From Fictibacillus phosphorivorans (GTDB taxonomy: Bacteria; Bacillota; Bacilli; Bacillales; Fictibacillaceae): 64,000 nt of DNA. A program made the position numbers and the translations under genes. Below, one piece after another: positions 26,105-35,814 of this stretch (the stretch's first letter is position 1; each line of letters opens with the position of its first letter). The DNA is taken from the NCBI RefSeq assembly GCF_001629705.1, contig NZ_CP015378.1:2480001-2544000 (forward strand), read 5' to 3'. The notes beneath the pieces are model-generated. The model ran no database searches, was not told the DNA's origin, and worked only from the letters and a program-made list of their open reading frames with translations.

Positions 26105-28642
26105 TCATTTTTTTGAATTGATTTTTACATTTACCGGAGTTATATCAAGAATAACATTCACGAACGAATAATCATCTTTCTGCCCGTCCGTATATCCCCA
26201 ATAACCTTCTGTTTCTTCGATCTTACGAAAGTTCAACTCAAATCCCCTTCCGTTATTAAAGCTGTAGCTTTTTACACTCTCCGCTCCAGCATTATCAACT
26301 AAATTATAAGAGATGAATTTGTTTAACACGCTGTGACCACTCAATACACCTGAATGAGGCGGGACAATATGTTCGTAATACTCGTAGCCTTTCGTGCTTT
26401 CTTTCTTCTCATTAATGATTATGTTCTTCGTTCTTAGATCGAGGATGTCTCCTTGATTGATCCAAGATAGTTTAATATTCTTAAATTGACTTTGACCAAA
26501 ATCTGGACTTCTTAGCTGTTGAGACAGATCGACTAACGTTACGCCTCCTCTTCCAACAACTTCAGCTTTTTTATCTTCGTTATATATGACAAGAGCCGTG
26601 TCCTCATCTATACCATATGATAAATTCTTAGGTTCACCTTTTTCATCTGCTACCGCGATCAAGCGTCCAAGACGTGCTTTCTTATCAAAGTGCTGATCAA
26701 TGATGCCGTGTTCAAAAAAACCGAGCCCTCGTTCTAGATAACCTGGTCCTCCCTCTTGCTGCAGCATTCCGTCATACGTATTCGTAAATCCGGATGCTAG
26801 TGTATCATGACTGCCTCCACCGGCAATCATTACATCACTCATTATTGCTGCCCCAGCACTCGTTCCACCAAGCACTGCCCCGTTTCTATACGATTTCCAA
26901 ATCGCGTTCAATACTTTTGAATTTGTTCCGTTCTTGTTCAATAACGAATCTGTAATCTTTGTCTGATCTCCGCCTACAAACCAAACCGCATCTAGTCTCT
27001 CAACATTCTTTGCAAGTTCTTGATCGTTCTTATTTAAATCAGCCCATTTTGATTCATCTTCCGGTGTTTTTTTGTCGTCAGTTACAGCGAGAGGAAGTAT
27101 CTCAATATTCTCTGGTGACATCCCGTATCGGACGAGGTCTTCTTTAAATGCCTTAGATGAAACTAAACTAGAGCTTGCAGCAGGTATGATTCCGACTCTG
27201 GAATCTTCTTTTTGTTTAGCAAGATCAATGAACTTTTTATACACGTCCTGATTACTGCTTCCTAAAGCACCTCCAGCAATCAACAGGTTTCCTTTAACCG
27301 GTTCTGAGCGATCGATGACTGGAGGGATAAATGAAGACTTTTTGTACTCAGTGAATGCATTTGCATTCTTTTTGAAACTTACCTTTTTAGGAGCTACATC
27401 AAAAGCAACGTTTGTAAAAGAATAGTCGTCTTTTTGTCCGTCTTTATAACCCCAATAGCCTTTTGTGTTTTCCGTTTTTCTAAAAGTAAGCTGAAATCCT
27501 TCCCCTTTAGAATCGTACAAATAACTTTTCACAGCATTCGTTGTCGTATTATCAATCAGGGAATACGAGAGATATTCTTTCAACCTTCCATAAGAAGTAA
27601 AAACTCCTGTTGCATCAAGCGGTTTGAATTCGTAATACTCATATTCGTTCGTCTCATCTTTATGATCGCTTATGAAAAATTCTTTAGTAGAAACATTCAA
27701 AGTATCACCTGAAACGAGATGGCTGATATAAACATCTTGAAAATGAGCACTATCAGAATCAATCACCTTCGTTTTGCTAACATCAACAACAGATACGCCG
27801 CTTCTTCCGACTATCTTTACTGTTTGTTGTTTGTTGTTCACGATAAGAGCTGTATCTTCATCTACACCATAAGCAAATTGATTCCTCGTTTTCTCTTTTA
27901 GTGCCGTCATTACCAGTCTCCCAAGACGTGCACGTTCATCAAAATGCTGATCTACAATGCCATACTTAAAGAATCCGAGCCCTTTTTCAATATGCAATGG
28001 TTCGTATTCTTCACCTGATTTTAGGTTATTCTTCATAACAAACTCTTTGTTTAGTGCGCCTAAGCTGTCACCACCGGTAATCATCACATCGCTCATGATG
28101 GCTGCACCAGCACTCGTTCCTCCAAGGACACCACCTTCCTTATACATCTTCCAAATCGCGTCTAATGCTTTCGTCCGATGGCCGTTCGGTTTTACTAATG
28201 TATCTGTAATTCGCAGCTGATCTCCACCAACAAACCAGATCGCGCTATAATTCTCAATCTTGTTTGCTATTCGTTTCCTGTTTGCGTTTTTTCTCCATTT
28301 GGATTCATCTTCTGATGTACCGCTGAAATCTTGATTTGCTAGAGGAACGATCTCGATCTGATGCTCATGTAACCCATATGTAATGAGATCTTTTTTAAAG
28401 CTTTGGGAAGATTTTAAGGAACTACTTGCTGCAGGTATGATTCCAATTTTGGCCTCTTTCTTACCACCTGCTAAACTGATAAATTCGTTATATACTTCCT
28501 TATTGCTACTCCCTAGAGCTCCTCCGGCAATCACAAGGTTTCCTTTCCAATCATCCTTTTTCTTAGCAAAACTTATTGATGAGGTAGTTAGTGATAAGCC
28601 AAGCGTCATAGCCAACGTTACAGACATCCATTTTTTGTTCAA
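26105..28642 (-). CDS. Secreted tandem cyanophycinase-family (peptidase S51) protein
   Basis: 845 residues: a signal peptide (NKKWMSVTLAMTLGLSLTTSSISFA), then two homologous units of about 400 residues. Each has GNL(L/V)IAGGALGSSN, WFVGGDQ, the nucleophile motif LGGTSAGAAIMSD, and GI(V/I)DQHFD, followed by a private C-terminal module ending GYWGY-DGQKDDYSF-NV. Both nucleophile serines are intact. Cyanophycinases cut beta-Asp-Arg dipeptides from cyanophycin. TTG at 28642 is chosen because GGAGGAG lies 9 bases before; an ATG at 28660 lies across that site. It is an insertion between ypmA and dinG. Confidence 0.88.
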   Translation of the reverse strand: MNKKWMSVTLAMTLGLSLTTSSISFAKKKDDWKGNLVIAGGALGSSNKEVYNEFISLAGGKKEAKIGIIPAASSSLKSSQSFKKDLITYGLHEHQIEIVPLANQDFSGTSEDESKWRKNANRKRIANKIENYSAIWFVGGDQLRITDTLVKPNGHRTKALDAIWKMYKEGGVLGGTSAGAAIMSDVMITGGDSLGALNKEFVMKNNLKSGEEYEPLHIEKGLGFFKYGIVDQHFDERARLGRLVMTALKEKTRNQFAYGVDEDTALIVNNKQQTVKIVGRSGVSVVDVSKTKVIDSDSAHFQDVYISHLVSGDTLNVSTKEFFISDHKDETNEYEYYEFKPLDATGVFTSYGRLKEYLSYSLIDNTTTNAVKSYLYDSKGEGFQLTFRKTENTKGYWGYKDGQKDDYSFTNVAFDVAPKKVSFKKNANAFTEYKKSSFIPPVIDRSEPVKGNLLIAGGALGSSNQDVYKKFIDLAKQKEDSRVGIIPAASSSLVSSKAFKEDLVRYGMSPENIEILPLAVTDDKKTPEDESKWADLNKNDQELAKNVERLDAVWFVGGDQTKITDSLLNKNGTNSKVLNAIWKSYRNGAVLGGTSAGAAIMSDVMIAGGGSHDTLASGFTNTYDGMLQQEGGPGYLERGLGFFEHGIIDQHFDKKARLGRLIAVADEKGEPKNLSYGIDEDTALVIYNEDKKAEVVGRGGVTLVDLSQQLRSPDFGQSQFKNIKLSWINQGDILDLRTKNIIINEKKESTKGYEYYEHIVPPHSGVLSGHSVLNKFISYNLVDNAGAESVKSYSFNNGRGFELNFRKIEETEGYWGYTDGQKDDYSFVNVILDITPVNVKINSKK

Positions 28643-28871
28643 GGATTCTTTCTCCTCCATTCATAGAACTCTCTTCAAAAAAGCTACTTCTACAAGAGAA
28701 TCTATAATATTTTTTGAAAATTCATTTTATTTTATGCAAGATACATGCCAAAGAGGGAAAGCTTGTCTATCAATAAAAAGCAGTGAGCCAAGTTTGTTTG
28801 GTTATTATTAGGAACATATAAAGAACCAAAAAACGCCCTAAAAAATCAGAAACGTAACTATTTGGTTTCAA

Positions 28872-28904
28872 AAAGAAAATCATCTCTAGTAGAAAGAGAT
28901 GATT
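28872..28904 (-). terminator. Stem-loop after the GNAT fragment
   Basis: AATCATCTCT (28878-28887) pairs with AGAGATGATT (28895-28904), with a T-rich run on the minus strand. It lies 18 bases past the GNAT-fragment stop and was presumably its terminator. The stretch 28643-28871 shows no gene. Confidence 0.65.
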
Positions 28905-28921
28905 GCTTTTAAAGTTAATGC

Positions 28922-29071
28922 CTACAAATATTTTTTAAAGCCTCTACTAACAGAACCATCAAAGCCTTCTCGTTCAAAGAACTGATGAGCTCTGTCTCGC
29001 TTTAAACTACTCAAAAGCATGATTCTGTGACAGTCGATCGAACGGCAATAAGATTGTTTGTTATGAAAGCT
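28922..29071 (-). pseudogene. C-terminal fragment of a GNAT N-acetyltransferase
   Basis: The open frame encodes CHRIMLLSSLKRDRAHQFFE and REGFDGSVSRGFKKYL, the typical end of a GNAT acetyltransferase (acetyl-CoA fold strand, helix with AHxFYE, GF loop). The residues before this come directly from dispersed repeat R2, whose edge is at 29072, and no N-terminal GNAT half is visible on the far side. So only about 50 codons remain. A start codon inside the repeat (29104) exists but a functional product is unlikely. Confidence 0.75.
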
Positions 29072-29325
29072 GTTGACTTCCGCTTCAGGTTGCTCGCTTT
29101 CCATGGGGCGAACGGTGAGCTTCTTGTCTAGTTGCAGTGACTAGCCCCTCGAGGTCAAAAGTTAAACGGTCAAGAAGGCAAAGTGCGCCGTCCTCGCCCA
29201 TTTCCCTTTTGCTTGTCGGGGCTGAACGAGTCACTACCTCTTTTCGGACTGCCGCTTTGCGCCATTAGGAGTCTCCACCTGACCGCTCGTCCCATAGGAG
29301 TCGGCAACCTTACGCTACATTCAAC
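29072..29325 (-). repeat. Dispersed hairpin repeat, long copy R2
   Basis: Same ends as R1 and R3 (GTTGACTTCCGCTTCAGG and, inverted, CATTCAAC) and the same inner blocks (CTCGCTTTCCATGGGGCGA, CCGCTTTGCGCCATTAGGAG, TGACCGCTCGTCCCATAGGAG), but with about 127 extra bases in the loop. That loop contains a further inverted pair (GTCACTGC/…AGTGAC-like). It abuts the GNAT gene fragment, consistent with insertion and deletion there. Confidence 0.8.
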
Positions 29326-29361
29326 TTTTCAATGAAGAAACAAGTAAGAATCTCAATCAAC

Positions 29362-29399
29362 AATAAAAAAAGAAGAAGCAAAAAATCTGCTTCTTCTTT
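29362..29399 (-). terminator. Terminator of dinG
   Basis: AAAGAAGAAGCA (29369-29380) pairs with TGCTTCTTCTTT (29388-29399); on the minus strand a T-run follows. The dinG stop is at 29404. Confidence 0.9.
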
Positions 29400-29403
29400 C
29401 ATC

Positions 29404-32211
29404 TTATTCCATCCAATCATCCAGTTCTGACACGAGTTCATCGATCGGTTTGATCGATACCGGAAGCTTTGGCAGAGATTGAATGAAGGATTTTCCGTAT
29501 CTTGTTTCGATCATTCTTCGGTCGAACACGAACACGGCTCCTTTATCTCGACTGCTTCTTACTAATCGTCCGAACCCTTGCTTAAAGCGGATGATCGCTT
29601 GCGGAAGGGAAAGGTCATAGAACGGATTTCCGCCTTCTGCTTTTAATTTCTCGCTTTTCGCGGCCATCACAGGCTGATCAGGTGGTGTGAAGGGCAGTCG
29701 GATGATCACGAGGCAAGAAAGATCGTCACCCGGGATATCGATTCCCTCCCAAAAACTGTTCGTCCCAAACAGGATGCTGTTATCAAAACGCTGGAAGTTC
29801 TTTGTAAGACGCGCCCGGCTTCCTGAATCTACACCTTGGGCGATCAACACGAACTCTTCAGCATCCATCAAGCTTTTGAACGCTCCATGTGTCTCTCTCA
29901 ACATCTCGTACGAAGTGAACAGAACGAGCATGCGTCCTTTCGTTACTTTTGCGATCTCGTACAGAGAAGACGAGATTTTTTTAACGAACGTTTTCTGATC
30001 CACCTCGTTAATGAGCGGAATATCAGTTGGTACCATCAGCTTCGCTTGTTGTTCATATTGAAATGGTGAAGGCAGCTGTGCACTGATCGGACCAAAGTCT
30101 AATAGTCCAAGTCTCTCACTCAAATAACGGAAACTGTTCTTTACACTCATCGTCGCAGAAGTGAGCACGACCGAGCTCTTCTTACCAAAGAACTTATCAG
30201 CTAGAATCTGATCGATCTCAACCGGCTTCGCGTAGAGTGTAACCGCGTGCCTCGGACCTTTTGATTCTGCTTCCATCCAGTACACTTCTTCCGATAACGG
30301 GCAAGACAATAAATGATGAAGATCTGTCATCTCGTCTTGCAGATCGTTTAAGATGCCTTCTAGATCGACTAAGAATCCTTTTTGCTGAACCGTTAAATGT
30401 TCTTCGTACTGATCAAAGCTCTTTAACACACGTTTAGCAGGTTTCACAAGATCACCCATAAACTGACGCGCGCGTGCTTCCATCTCTAGAACCGGTTCCC
30501 AAGCGGCAGCTTCAATATCCTGTTTTGTATAACGAAGCGTTAATTTCGTTAACTCTGTAGATCGAGATGATTTGGCTTTTTTTAGACAGATGTTCTTAAT
30601 TTGCTTGAAAATCTCATCAAGCTCATTCTTCACATCAGAGAAGAGTGTATCCCAATTGGCAAGATGATGTTCGTATTTTGGAACTTCAAGAAGATCACAA
30701 ATCTCCCTAAACGTATTCATCATGCCGTCTCCATCCGTCTGCGATAAACGGTCTAGAAGCTTAACAAATGAAAAATAATCGGTCTCTTTTCCAAAATGGT
30801 CACTTACGACTTCTTCTACGTGATGAGCCTCGTCTAAGACGACTTCTTTATAAGCGGGCAGCAGTTGATTTTCAGACTTTAAGTCCGTGAACAACAACGC
30901 ATGGTTCGTGATCACAAGATCAGATTCATGTGCTGCTCTTCGCTGCTTATGATAATAACATCTGGAGAACCAAGGACATCTATGATTCAAGCAAGAATTG
31001 GCATCACTTTTGACCGTGTTCCAAAACAGCTTTCCGCCTGACGCCATCGAAAGTTCTTCTACATCCCCCGTCTCCGTTTCTGTGAGCCAGACGATGAGTT
31101 GCGCTTTTGTAAAGTTCATATCATAGTTGTCATCGTGATGATCCATCAGCGTATGTTCAAATTTTCTTAAACATAGATAATGATTTCTTCCTTTAAGAAG
31201 AGTCGCTGTAAAATCAAACGGCATGATCCTCTTTAAGAGAGGAACATCGCGTTCTAACAGCTGTTGCTGCAGCTGGACTGTGTGTGTGGAAACGACAAGT
31301 GGACGGTCTTTTTCCTTCGCATGTCGTATACCCGGTATGAGATAACCGAGTGATTTTCCTACACCGGTTCCCGCCTCAATCACAAGGTGCTGATTCGTAT
31401 GAAGCGCCTCGTCCACGAGTTCGACCATTCTCTGCTGACTTTTTCGCACTTCATAATGCTGCATATGCTGCTGAAGCTGATCATGAACTTCTTCGTCTTT
31501 AAACTCTGTAAAATCATCATCTGAAGATTGTACAAAATCCGGTCTCTTTTTAAGAGCGAGTTTACGATAAAAATCATATGTCTCTTCATCTGCTAAAAAA
31601 GCTGACTTCTCCGCGATCATATCCCCTACGATGCTTTCTAATGAACTCTGAAGTTTCTTTAGAAAAGGTGTGAGCCTCTCAAGTGTTGCGAGTGGAAGAT
31701 TTTCTAGCTTTTCTAGTAGATGAATCAAAAGTCTCGCCGTTACTTCTGCATCACTATCAGCTTGATGGGGGTTAAGGTGTTCTAACCCTAAATAATCGGC
31801 AAGCATCCCTAGCTGGTAGCCGTCTGCTCCTAAAAGAAGCATTCTTGACATCTCAACCGTATCGATCAGCGGCATGGATAGTCTGGAATAGCCAGCATGG
31901 TCGAGTTCACCTTGCAGAAACGAATAATCAAACATCACATTATGGGCAACAAAATAAGCCCCTTCTAACATCTGAAGGAGCTTTGGTGCCACTTCTTCAA
32001 ACAACGGGGCATCTTTCACCATTTCATCGTTGATGCCCGTCAATTGCTCAATAAATGGGGGGATGGGAACGCCTGGCTGGATGAACGTCGAGAATCTTTC
32101 CGTTATCTGTCCTGCCTCTACGGCGACCGCACCGATCTGGATAATTCGGTCTCCTTTTGCTGCTGAATTTCCTGTTGTTTCAAAATCGATAACGACAAAT
32201 CGCCGTGTCAT
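29404..32211 (-). CDS. dinG: DnaQ-DinG fusion: 3'-5' exonuclease and XPD-like helicase
   Basis: 935 residues. The N-terminus is a DEDD exonuclease (VVIDFETTG, AHNVMFDYSFL, HQADSDAEVTARLL); the rest is an XPD/DinG helicase with Walker A IEAGTGVGKSLGYL, DEAH (VVLDEAHHV), SATM, and QGFGRLVRS motif VI. Between Walker A and DEAH there are four cysteines: one in NHYLCLRKF and three as C-x4-C-x5-C (SCLNHRCPWFSRC), the layout of an iron-sulfur cluster. ATG 32211 with GAGGTG upstream is preferred over the GTG at 32220. It follows panD as in B. subtilis. Confidence 0.95.
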   Translation of the reverse strand: MTRRFVVIDFETTGNSAAKGDRIIQIGAVAVEAGQITERFSTFIQPGVPIPPFIEQLTGINDEMVKDAPLFEEVAPKLLQMLEGAYFVAHNVMFDYSFLQGELDHAGYSRLSMPLIDTVEMSRMLLLGADGYQLGMLADYLGLEHLNPHQADSDAEVTARLLIHLLEKLENLPLATLERLTPFLKKLQSSLESIVGDMIAEKSAFLADEETYDFYRKLALKKRPDFVQSSDDDFTEFKDEEVHDQLQQHMQHYEVRKSQQRMVELVDEALHTNQHLVIEAGTGVGKSLGYLIPGIRHAKEKDRPLVVSTHTVQLQQQLLERDVPLLKRIMPFDFTATLLKGRNHYLCLRKFEHTLMDHHDDNYDMNFTKAQLIVWLTETETGDVEELSMASGGKLFWNTVKSDANSCLNHRCPWFSRCYYHKQRRAAHESDLVITNHALLFTDLKSENQLLPAYKEVVLDEAHHVEEVVSDHFGKETDYFSFVKLLDRLSQTDGDGMMNTFREICDLLEVPKYEHHLANWDTLFSDVKNELDEIFKQIKNICLKKAKSSRSTELTKLTLRYTKQDIEAAAWEPVLEMEARARQFMGDLVKPAKRVLKSFDQYEEHLTVQQKGFLVDLEGILNDLQDEMTDLHHLLSCPLSEEVYWMEAESKGPRHAVTLYAKPVEIDQILADKFFGKKSSVVLTSATMSVKNSFRYLSERLGLLDFGPISAQLPSPFQYEQQAKLMVPTDIPLINEVDQKTFVKKISSSLYEIAKVTKGRMLVLFTSYEMLRETHGAFKSLMDAEEFVLIAQGVDSGSRARLTKNFQRFDNSILFGTNSFWEGIDIPGDDLSCLVIIRLPFTPPDQPVMAAKSEKLKAEGGNPFYDLSLPQAIIRFKQGFGRLVRSSRDKGAVFVFDRRMIETRYGKSFIQSLPKLPVSIKPIDELVSELDDWME

Positions 32212-32252
32212 AGCCTTCACCTCATTCCCCTGTGGCTGGTTTATATATGGAA

Positions 32253-32636
32253 TTAATAAATAGTAGCCTCAGGTTCAACTCCGAGCATCTCTTGTACACG
32301 ATTGTTCTTATCCATGATCGCAACTTTCGGTACATGATGTCTTGCTTCGGTCTCATCATACATTCCGTAGGAAATAACAATAACAACATCCCCTTCTTGC
32401 ACGAGACGTGCTGCAGCGCCATTTAAGCACATAACACCAGATCCTCGTTTACCAGGGATAATATACGTTTCAAAACGCGCACCATTATTATTATTTACAA
32501 TCTGAACTTTTTCGTTTGGAATCATATCAACAGCATCTAAAATATCTTCATCGATCGTGATGCTGCCAACATAGTTTAAATTGGATTCAGTCACCGTAGC
32601 ACGGTGGATCTTGCCTTTCATTAACGTACGGAACAT
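32253..32636 (-). CDS. panD: Aspartate 1-decarboxylase precursor
   Basis: 127 residues. Self-cleavage at Gly24-Ser25 is seen in [11 protein letters not shown], generating the pyruvoyl group; other hallmarks are [29 protein letters not shown] and VIVISYG. It converts aspartate into beta-alanine for pantothenate. The start overlaps panC's end by 16 bases, consistent with the panB-panC-panD operon. Confidence 0.98.
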   Translation of the reverse strand: MFRTLMKGKIHRATVTESNLNYVGSITIDEDILDAVDMIPNEKVQIVNNNNGARFETYIIPGKRGSGVMCLNGAAARLVQEGDVVIVISYGMYDETEARHHVPKVAIMDKNNRVQEMLGVEPEATIY

Positions 32637-33505
32637 GTTTCTTCCTCGCTTTCTGGTCTACATAAAATGTTGTCTAAGATGACATTATCAATCAAACGGG
32701 CATTGCTAAATTTTACAGCTACAGCAATGATCAATCTTTTCGATTGGGGTGTAGGAGGAAGAAGTTCAGGATACGAAAGAATCTTGCAATAATCAACAAC
32801 ACCGCTCGTATGTTCCTCCAAGTATTTTATCATCTTTTGTTCGGTCTCACCACTATCACCCTCTAAAAGCCATTTTTCCGCTTTTATAAGAGATGCATTC
32901 AGATGCACCGCCTCTTGTCTTTCCCTATCATTCAAATAAACGTTTCTAGAACTCATCGCAAGACCGTCAACCTCACGCTTTGTCTCACACCCGATCACGT
33001 TTATCGGGAAGTTAAAGTCTTCAACAAGCCCTTCGATCACAGCCACTTGTTGCGCATCTTTCAATCCAAAATAAGCGTAGTCGGGAGAAACGATATGAAA
33101 AAGCTTCGTTAATACTGTCGCCACTCCGTCAAAGTGCCCTACTCGACTTTCTCCGCATAGCGCATCCACTCGTTTGTTTACAGAAACCGTAACGACGGAT
33201 TCTTTTGGGTACATCTCTTTCGTATCTGGGAAAAACAACACATCTGCTCCCGCTTTTAATGCCAACTTTTCGTCACGCTCTAGGTCACGAGGGTATCTGT
33301 CAAAATCTTCGTTCGGACCGAATTGCAGCGGATTAACAAAGATGCTGACAACGATCACATCAGATTCTTTTTTCGCGCGTTCGATCAGAGATAGATGACC
33401 GTCATGCAGATAACCCATCGTAGGTACAAATCCTATCACTTTTCCCGCTCTTTTTTCTTCAGCGATCAGTTTTTGCATGTCTTTTATAGAATTGATCTGT
33501 TTCAC
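32621..33505 (-). CDS. panC: Pantothenate synthetase
   Basis: 294 residues, nucleotidyltransferase of the HIGH class: [19 protein letters not shown] (HxGH), [31 protein letters not shown], and the KMSKS-like MSSRNVYL. It joins pantoate and beta-alanine with ATP. Start overlaps panB stop by four bases; end overlaps panD. C-terminal extension [10 protein letters not shown] makes it slightly longer than the B. subtilis enzyme (286). Confidence 0.98.
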   Translation of the reverse strand: MKQINSIKDMQKLIAEEKRAGKVIGFVPTMGYLHDGHLSLIERAKKESDVIVVSIFVNPLQFGPNEDFDRYPRDLERDEKLALKAGADVLFFPDTKEMYPKESVVTVSVNKRVDALCGESRVGHFDGVATVLTKLFHIVSPDYAYFGLKDAQQVAVIEGLVEDFNFPINVIGCETKREVDGLAMSSRNVYLNDRERQEAVHLNASLIKAEKWLLEGDSGETEQKMIKYLEEHTSGVVDYCKILSYPELLPPTPQSKRLIIAVAVKFSNARLIDNVILDNILCRPESEEETCSVR

Positions 33506-34341
33506 GATTGAACTCCTCCGTACAGAGAATGAAGCGTTTCAGCCTTCATATTAAAGCTGTGACTTTCTTCTGGAAACTGCTGTGTTCTTACGTCTTCTTT
33601 ATATTTTAAAAGTCCCTCGACCATGACATCCTTCACGTTTCCATATGTTTTCACAAACTTTGGTACATGGTGAAAACCGTAGCCGATCATATCATGGTAG
33701 ACGAGGACCTGCCCGTCTGTATGTTTACCTGCACCGATTCCGATAACAGGAATTCTTAATTTTTTTGTTACGATCTCAGCCAGCTGTTGCGGAACGCATT
33801 CTAAAACGATAGCGAACGCTCCAGCTTTTTCAAGCAACAAACTCTCTTCGATCAGTCGTTCTGCATCTCTTTCTTCTTTTCCTTGAACACCATAACCACC
33901 CATCACACCTACCATCTGAGGTGTAAGACCAAGGTGTCCCATGACAGGAACGCCTGCATCCGTCAATCTTTCAACGGTCTGAACGATCTTCTTTCCGCCT
34001 TCTACTTTGACTGCTGATGCACCGCTTTCTTGAAGAATTCTTCGTGCGTTATTGAGCGTCTCATCGATCGAACCGTGATACGTCATAAACGGCATATCCG
34101 TCACGATAAACGTGTTCGGAGCGCCGCGCTTTACCGCTTTTGTATGATGGATCATATCTTCCATCGTCACGGGAATCGTTGAATCATACCCAAGTACGAC
34201 CATGCCAAGAGAATCTCCGACTAACAAAAGATCCATCTCCGCTTTTTCACAGATCACGGCAGTAGGGTAATCATAAGCCGTTACCATCGTGATCTTTTCG
34301 CCATCACTCTTCATCTTAAGAAAACTTTTCGTCGTTTTCAT
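33502..34341 (-). CDS. panB: 3-methyl-2-oxobutanoate hydroxymethyltransferase
   Basis: 279 residues, (beta-alpha)8 barrel. Visible: [26 protein letters not shown] (metal Asp), [15 protein letters not shown] and [19 protein letters not shown]. It makes ketopantoate from 2-oxoisovalerate and methylene-tetrahydrofolate, the first step of pantothenate synthesis. ATG at 34341 with GGGAGG 7 bases upstream is preferred; a longer frame to 34383 adds unsupported residues. Confidence 0.97.
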   Translation of the reverse strand: MKTTKSFLKMKSDGEKITMVTAYDYPTAVICEKAEMDLLLVGDSLGMVVLGYDSTIPVTMEDMIHHTKAVKRGAPNTFIVTDMPFMTYHGSIDETLNNARRILQESGASAVKVEGGKKIVQTVERLTDAGVPVMGHLGLTPQMVGVMGGYGVQGKEERDAERLIEESLLLEKAGAFAIVLECVPQQLAEIVTKKLRIPVIGIGAGKHTDGQVLVYHDMIGYGFHHVPKFVKTYGNVKDVMVEGLLKYKEDVRTQQFPEESHSFNMKAETLHSLYGGVQS

Positions 34342-34465
34342 TATAAAGCCTCCCTGTTTTTGGTTTGACTTTTTCCATAGCATACAATGTTGTTTTCGAT
34401 GTCTTTTGATAGGTTCTTTCTCAATGGTTATTGCTTTATGAACCTAACCTAAGTCATCACAGCAA

Positions 34466-34593
34466 GTTGATTGAAGCGCAAGGTGCGAGACTCCTGCGGG
34501 ACGAGCGGTCAGGTGAGACCCTTAATGGCGCGAAGCGGCAAGGGGCTCACCGGTCGTCCCGCGGAAAGCGAGCAACCTGGAGCGAAAATCAAC
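34466..34593 (+). repeat. Dispersed hairpin repeat, copy R3
   Basis: 128 bp with ends GTTGATTGAAGCG and CGAAAATCAAC (inverted). The inner arms GCGGGACGAGCGGT and ACCGGTCGTCCCGC are nearly complementary, and GGTGAGACC/GGGCTCACC extend the stem, with GGCGCGAAGCGGC in the loop. Same sequence family as R1 and R2 but inverted with respect to the chromosome. It fills part of the 495-base gap between panB and birA; no gene is visible there. Confidence 0.88.
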
Positions 34594-34650
34594 ATCTCTC
34601 AAAAGCAACATTGCATAACAGAAAAATGCCTCTAACAGGGCCAGAAGTGC

Positions 34651-34681
34651 AAAAAACCTTCTTTCCAATAGAGGAAGAAGG
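34651..34681 (-). terminator. Possible terminator downstream of birA
   Basis: On the minus strand CCTTCTT (34681-34675) pairs with AAGAAGG (34663-34657), followed by TTTTTT. It is 156 bases past birA's stop, between birA and R3, so its link to birA is likely but not certain. Confidence 0.5.
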
Positions 34682-34836
34682 CATAGGAAAAAATCCTAGA
34701 CTTTTATTGTTTGCTCCCTCTGTCCCGGTCCTAAATTTGGATCTAGGCAGATATAAGGTTTGTGGTTAAAACTAGACAAGATTAGTGCAGTTCCACTCGG
34801 ATACCGCCTACAACATTATTTTATCACGGACTTTCC

Positions 34837-35814
34837 TTAAGTAGAAGGAAATTCGATATCAGCTGAATAGATGGAGTGTACAACGCCATGATCGTCTTCT
34901 AAGAGCAGTACACCTTCTTCAGTGATTCCTTTTGCATAACCTGTGATCGCTCCTGTTATCGATCTCGCTGTGATTCGTTTTCCTAAACTGAACGCACGAG
35001 ATTCCCATAGCAGCTTGATCATGCCAAAACCGTTCTCCAAATATTGTTGGTATAGGGTTTCGATCTCTTGAAGAAGCACGCCCACCACTTCAGCTCGCTT
35101 GTATGTTTGTCCGCCTTCAATGGCTAGACTTGTAGCGATCTCCGCGATTTCATCAGAAAAGTGGTTTCTTTCTTGGTTCACATTAATCCCAATGCCGACA
35201 ATGACCGAATGGATAGAGTCAGCTTCAGCTTGAAGTTCTGTTAAGATCCCAGCTGATTTTTTACCGCTGATCAAAATATCGTTCGGCCATTTGATCGCTG
35301 CTTCGATGCCTGATACTTTTTCGATCGCTTTTGACACAGCTACCGCTATTAGCAATGTTAGCTGAGGAGCTTTTTGAAGAGGAATGTTAGGTTTTAAGAT
35401 CAAGCTCATCCAAACTCCTGTTCCTTTAGGAGATTGCCACGCTCTTCCTAACCTTCCTCTCCCACCGGTCTGTTCGTCAGCAAGTACGATGCTTCCTTCA
35501 ACCTCACCATCTCTAGCAAGAGCATGTGCGATCTCTTGTGTACTATTTACTGATTCTCTGTATGTGATCTTCTTACCGAATGTGCCGTTACCTGTATATA
35601 ACGAAACTTCTTCTGCGGTTACCGCATCTGGTGACGTGATCAGTCGGTATCCTCTCTTTTGAACCGCTTCAATCGTATAGCCGCTCTTACGAAGTTCAGA
35701 AATGTGTTTCCAGATCGCTGTTCTTGAACAATCTAGTCTGTTTGAGATCTCTTGACCTGAAACAAACTCTCCTTCTTGCTCTGTAAGCATGTGCAACAAT
35801 GCTTCTTTCATCAT
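34837..35814 (-). CDS. birA: Biotin operon repressor / biotin-protein ligase
   Basis: 325 residues: N-terminal winged helix (SGQEISNRLDCSRTAIWKHISELRKSGYTIEA), ligase core with GRGRLGRAWQSPKGTGVWMSLIL, KWPNDILISGKKSAGILTE, and VGIGINVNQ. It attaches biotin to carboxylases and represses biotin genes. The ATG at 35814 overlaps the TGA of the cca gene by four bases and has GGTGGGAG before it; a longer TTG start (35835) lies inside the upstream gene. Confidence 0.96.
   Translation of the reverse strand: MMKEALLHMLTEQEGEFVSGQEISNRLDCSRTAIWKHISELRKSGYTIEAVQKRGYRLITSPDAVTAEEVSLYTGNGTFGKKITYRESVNSTQEIAHALARDGEVEGSIVLADEQTGGRGRLGRAWQSPKGTGVWMSLILKPNIPLQKAPQLTLLIAVAVSKAIEKVSGIEAAIKWPNDILISGKKSAGILTELQAEADSIHSVIVGIGINVNQERNHFSDEIAEIATSLAIEGGQTYKRAEVVGVLLQEIETLYQQYLENGFGMIKLLWESRAFSLGKRITARSITGAITGYAKGITEEGVLLLEDDHGVVHSIYSADIEFPST

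Noticed and set aside
34431..34769. 112-residue plus-strand frame between panB and birA
   Set aside because: Consists mainly of dispersed repeat R3; no ribosome site or homology recognised.
34384..34836. Riboswitch or T-box upstream of panB
   Set aside because: No specifier, T-box sequence or known aptamer core seen; the region is explained by R3 and a weak terminator.
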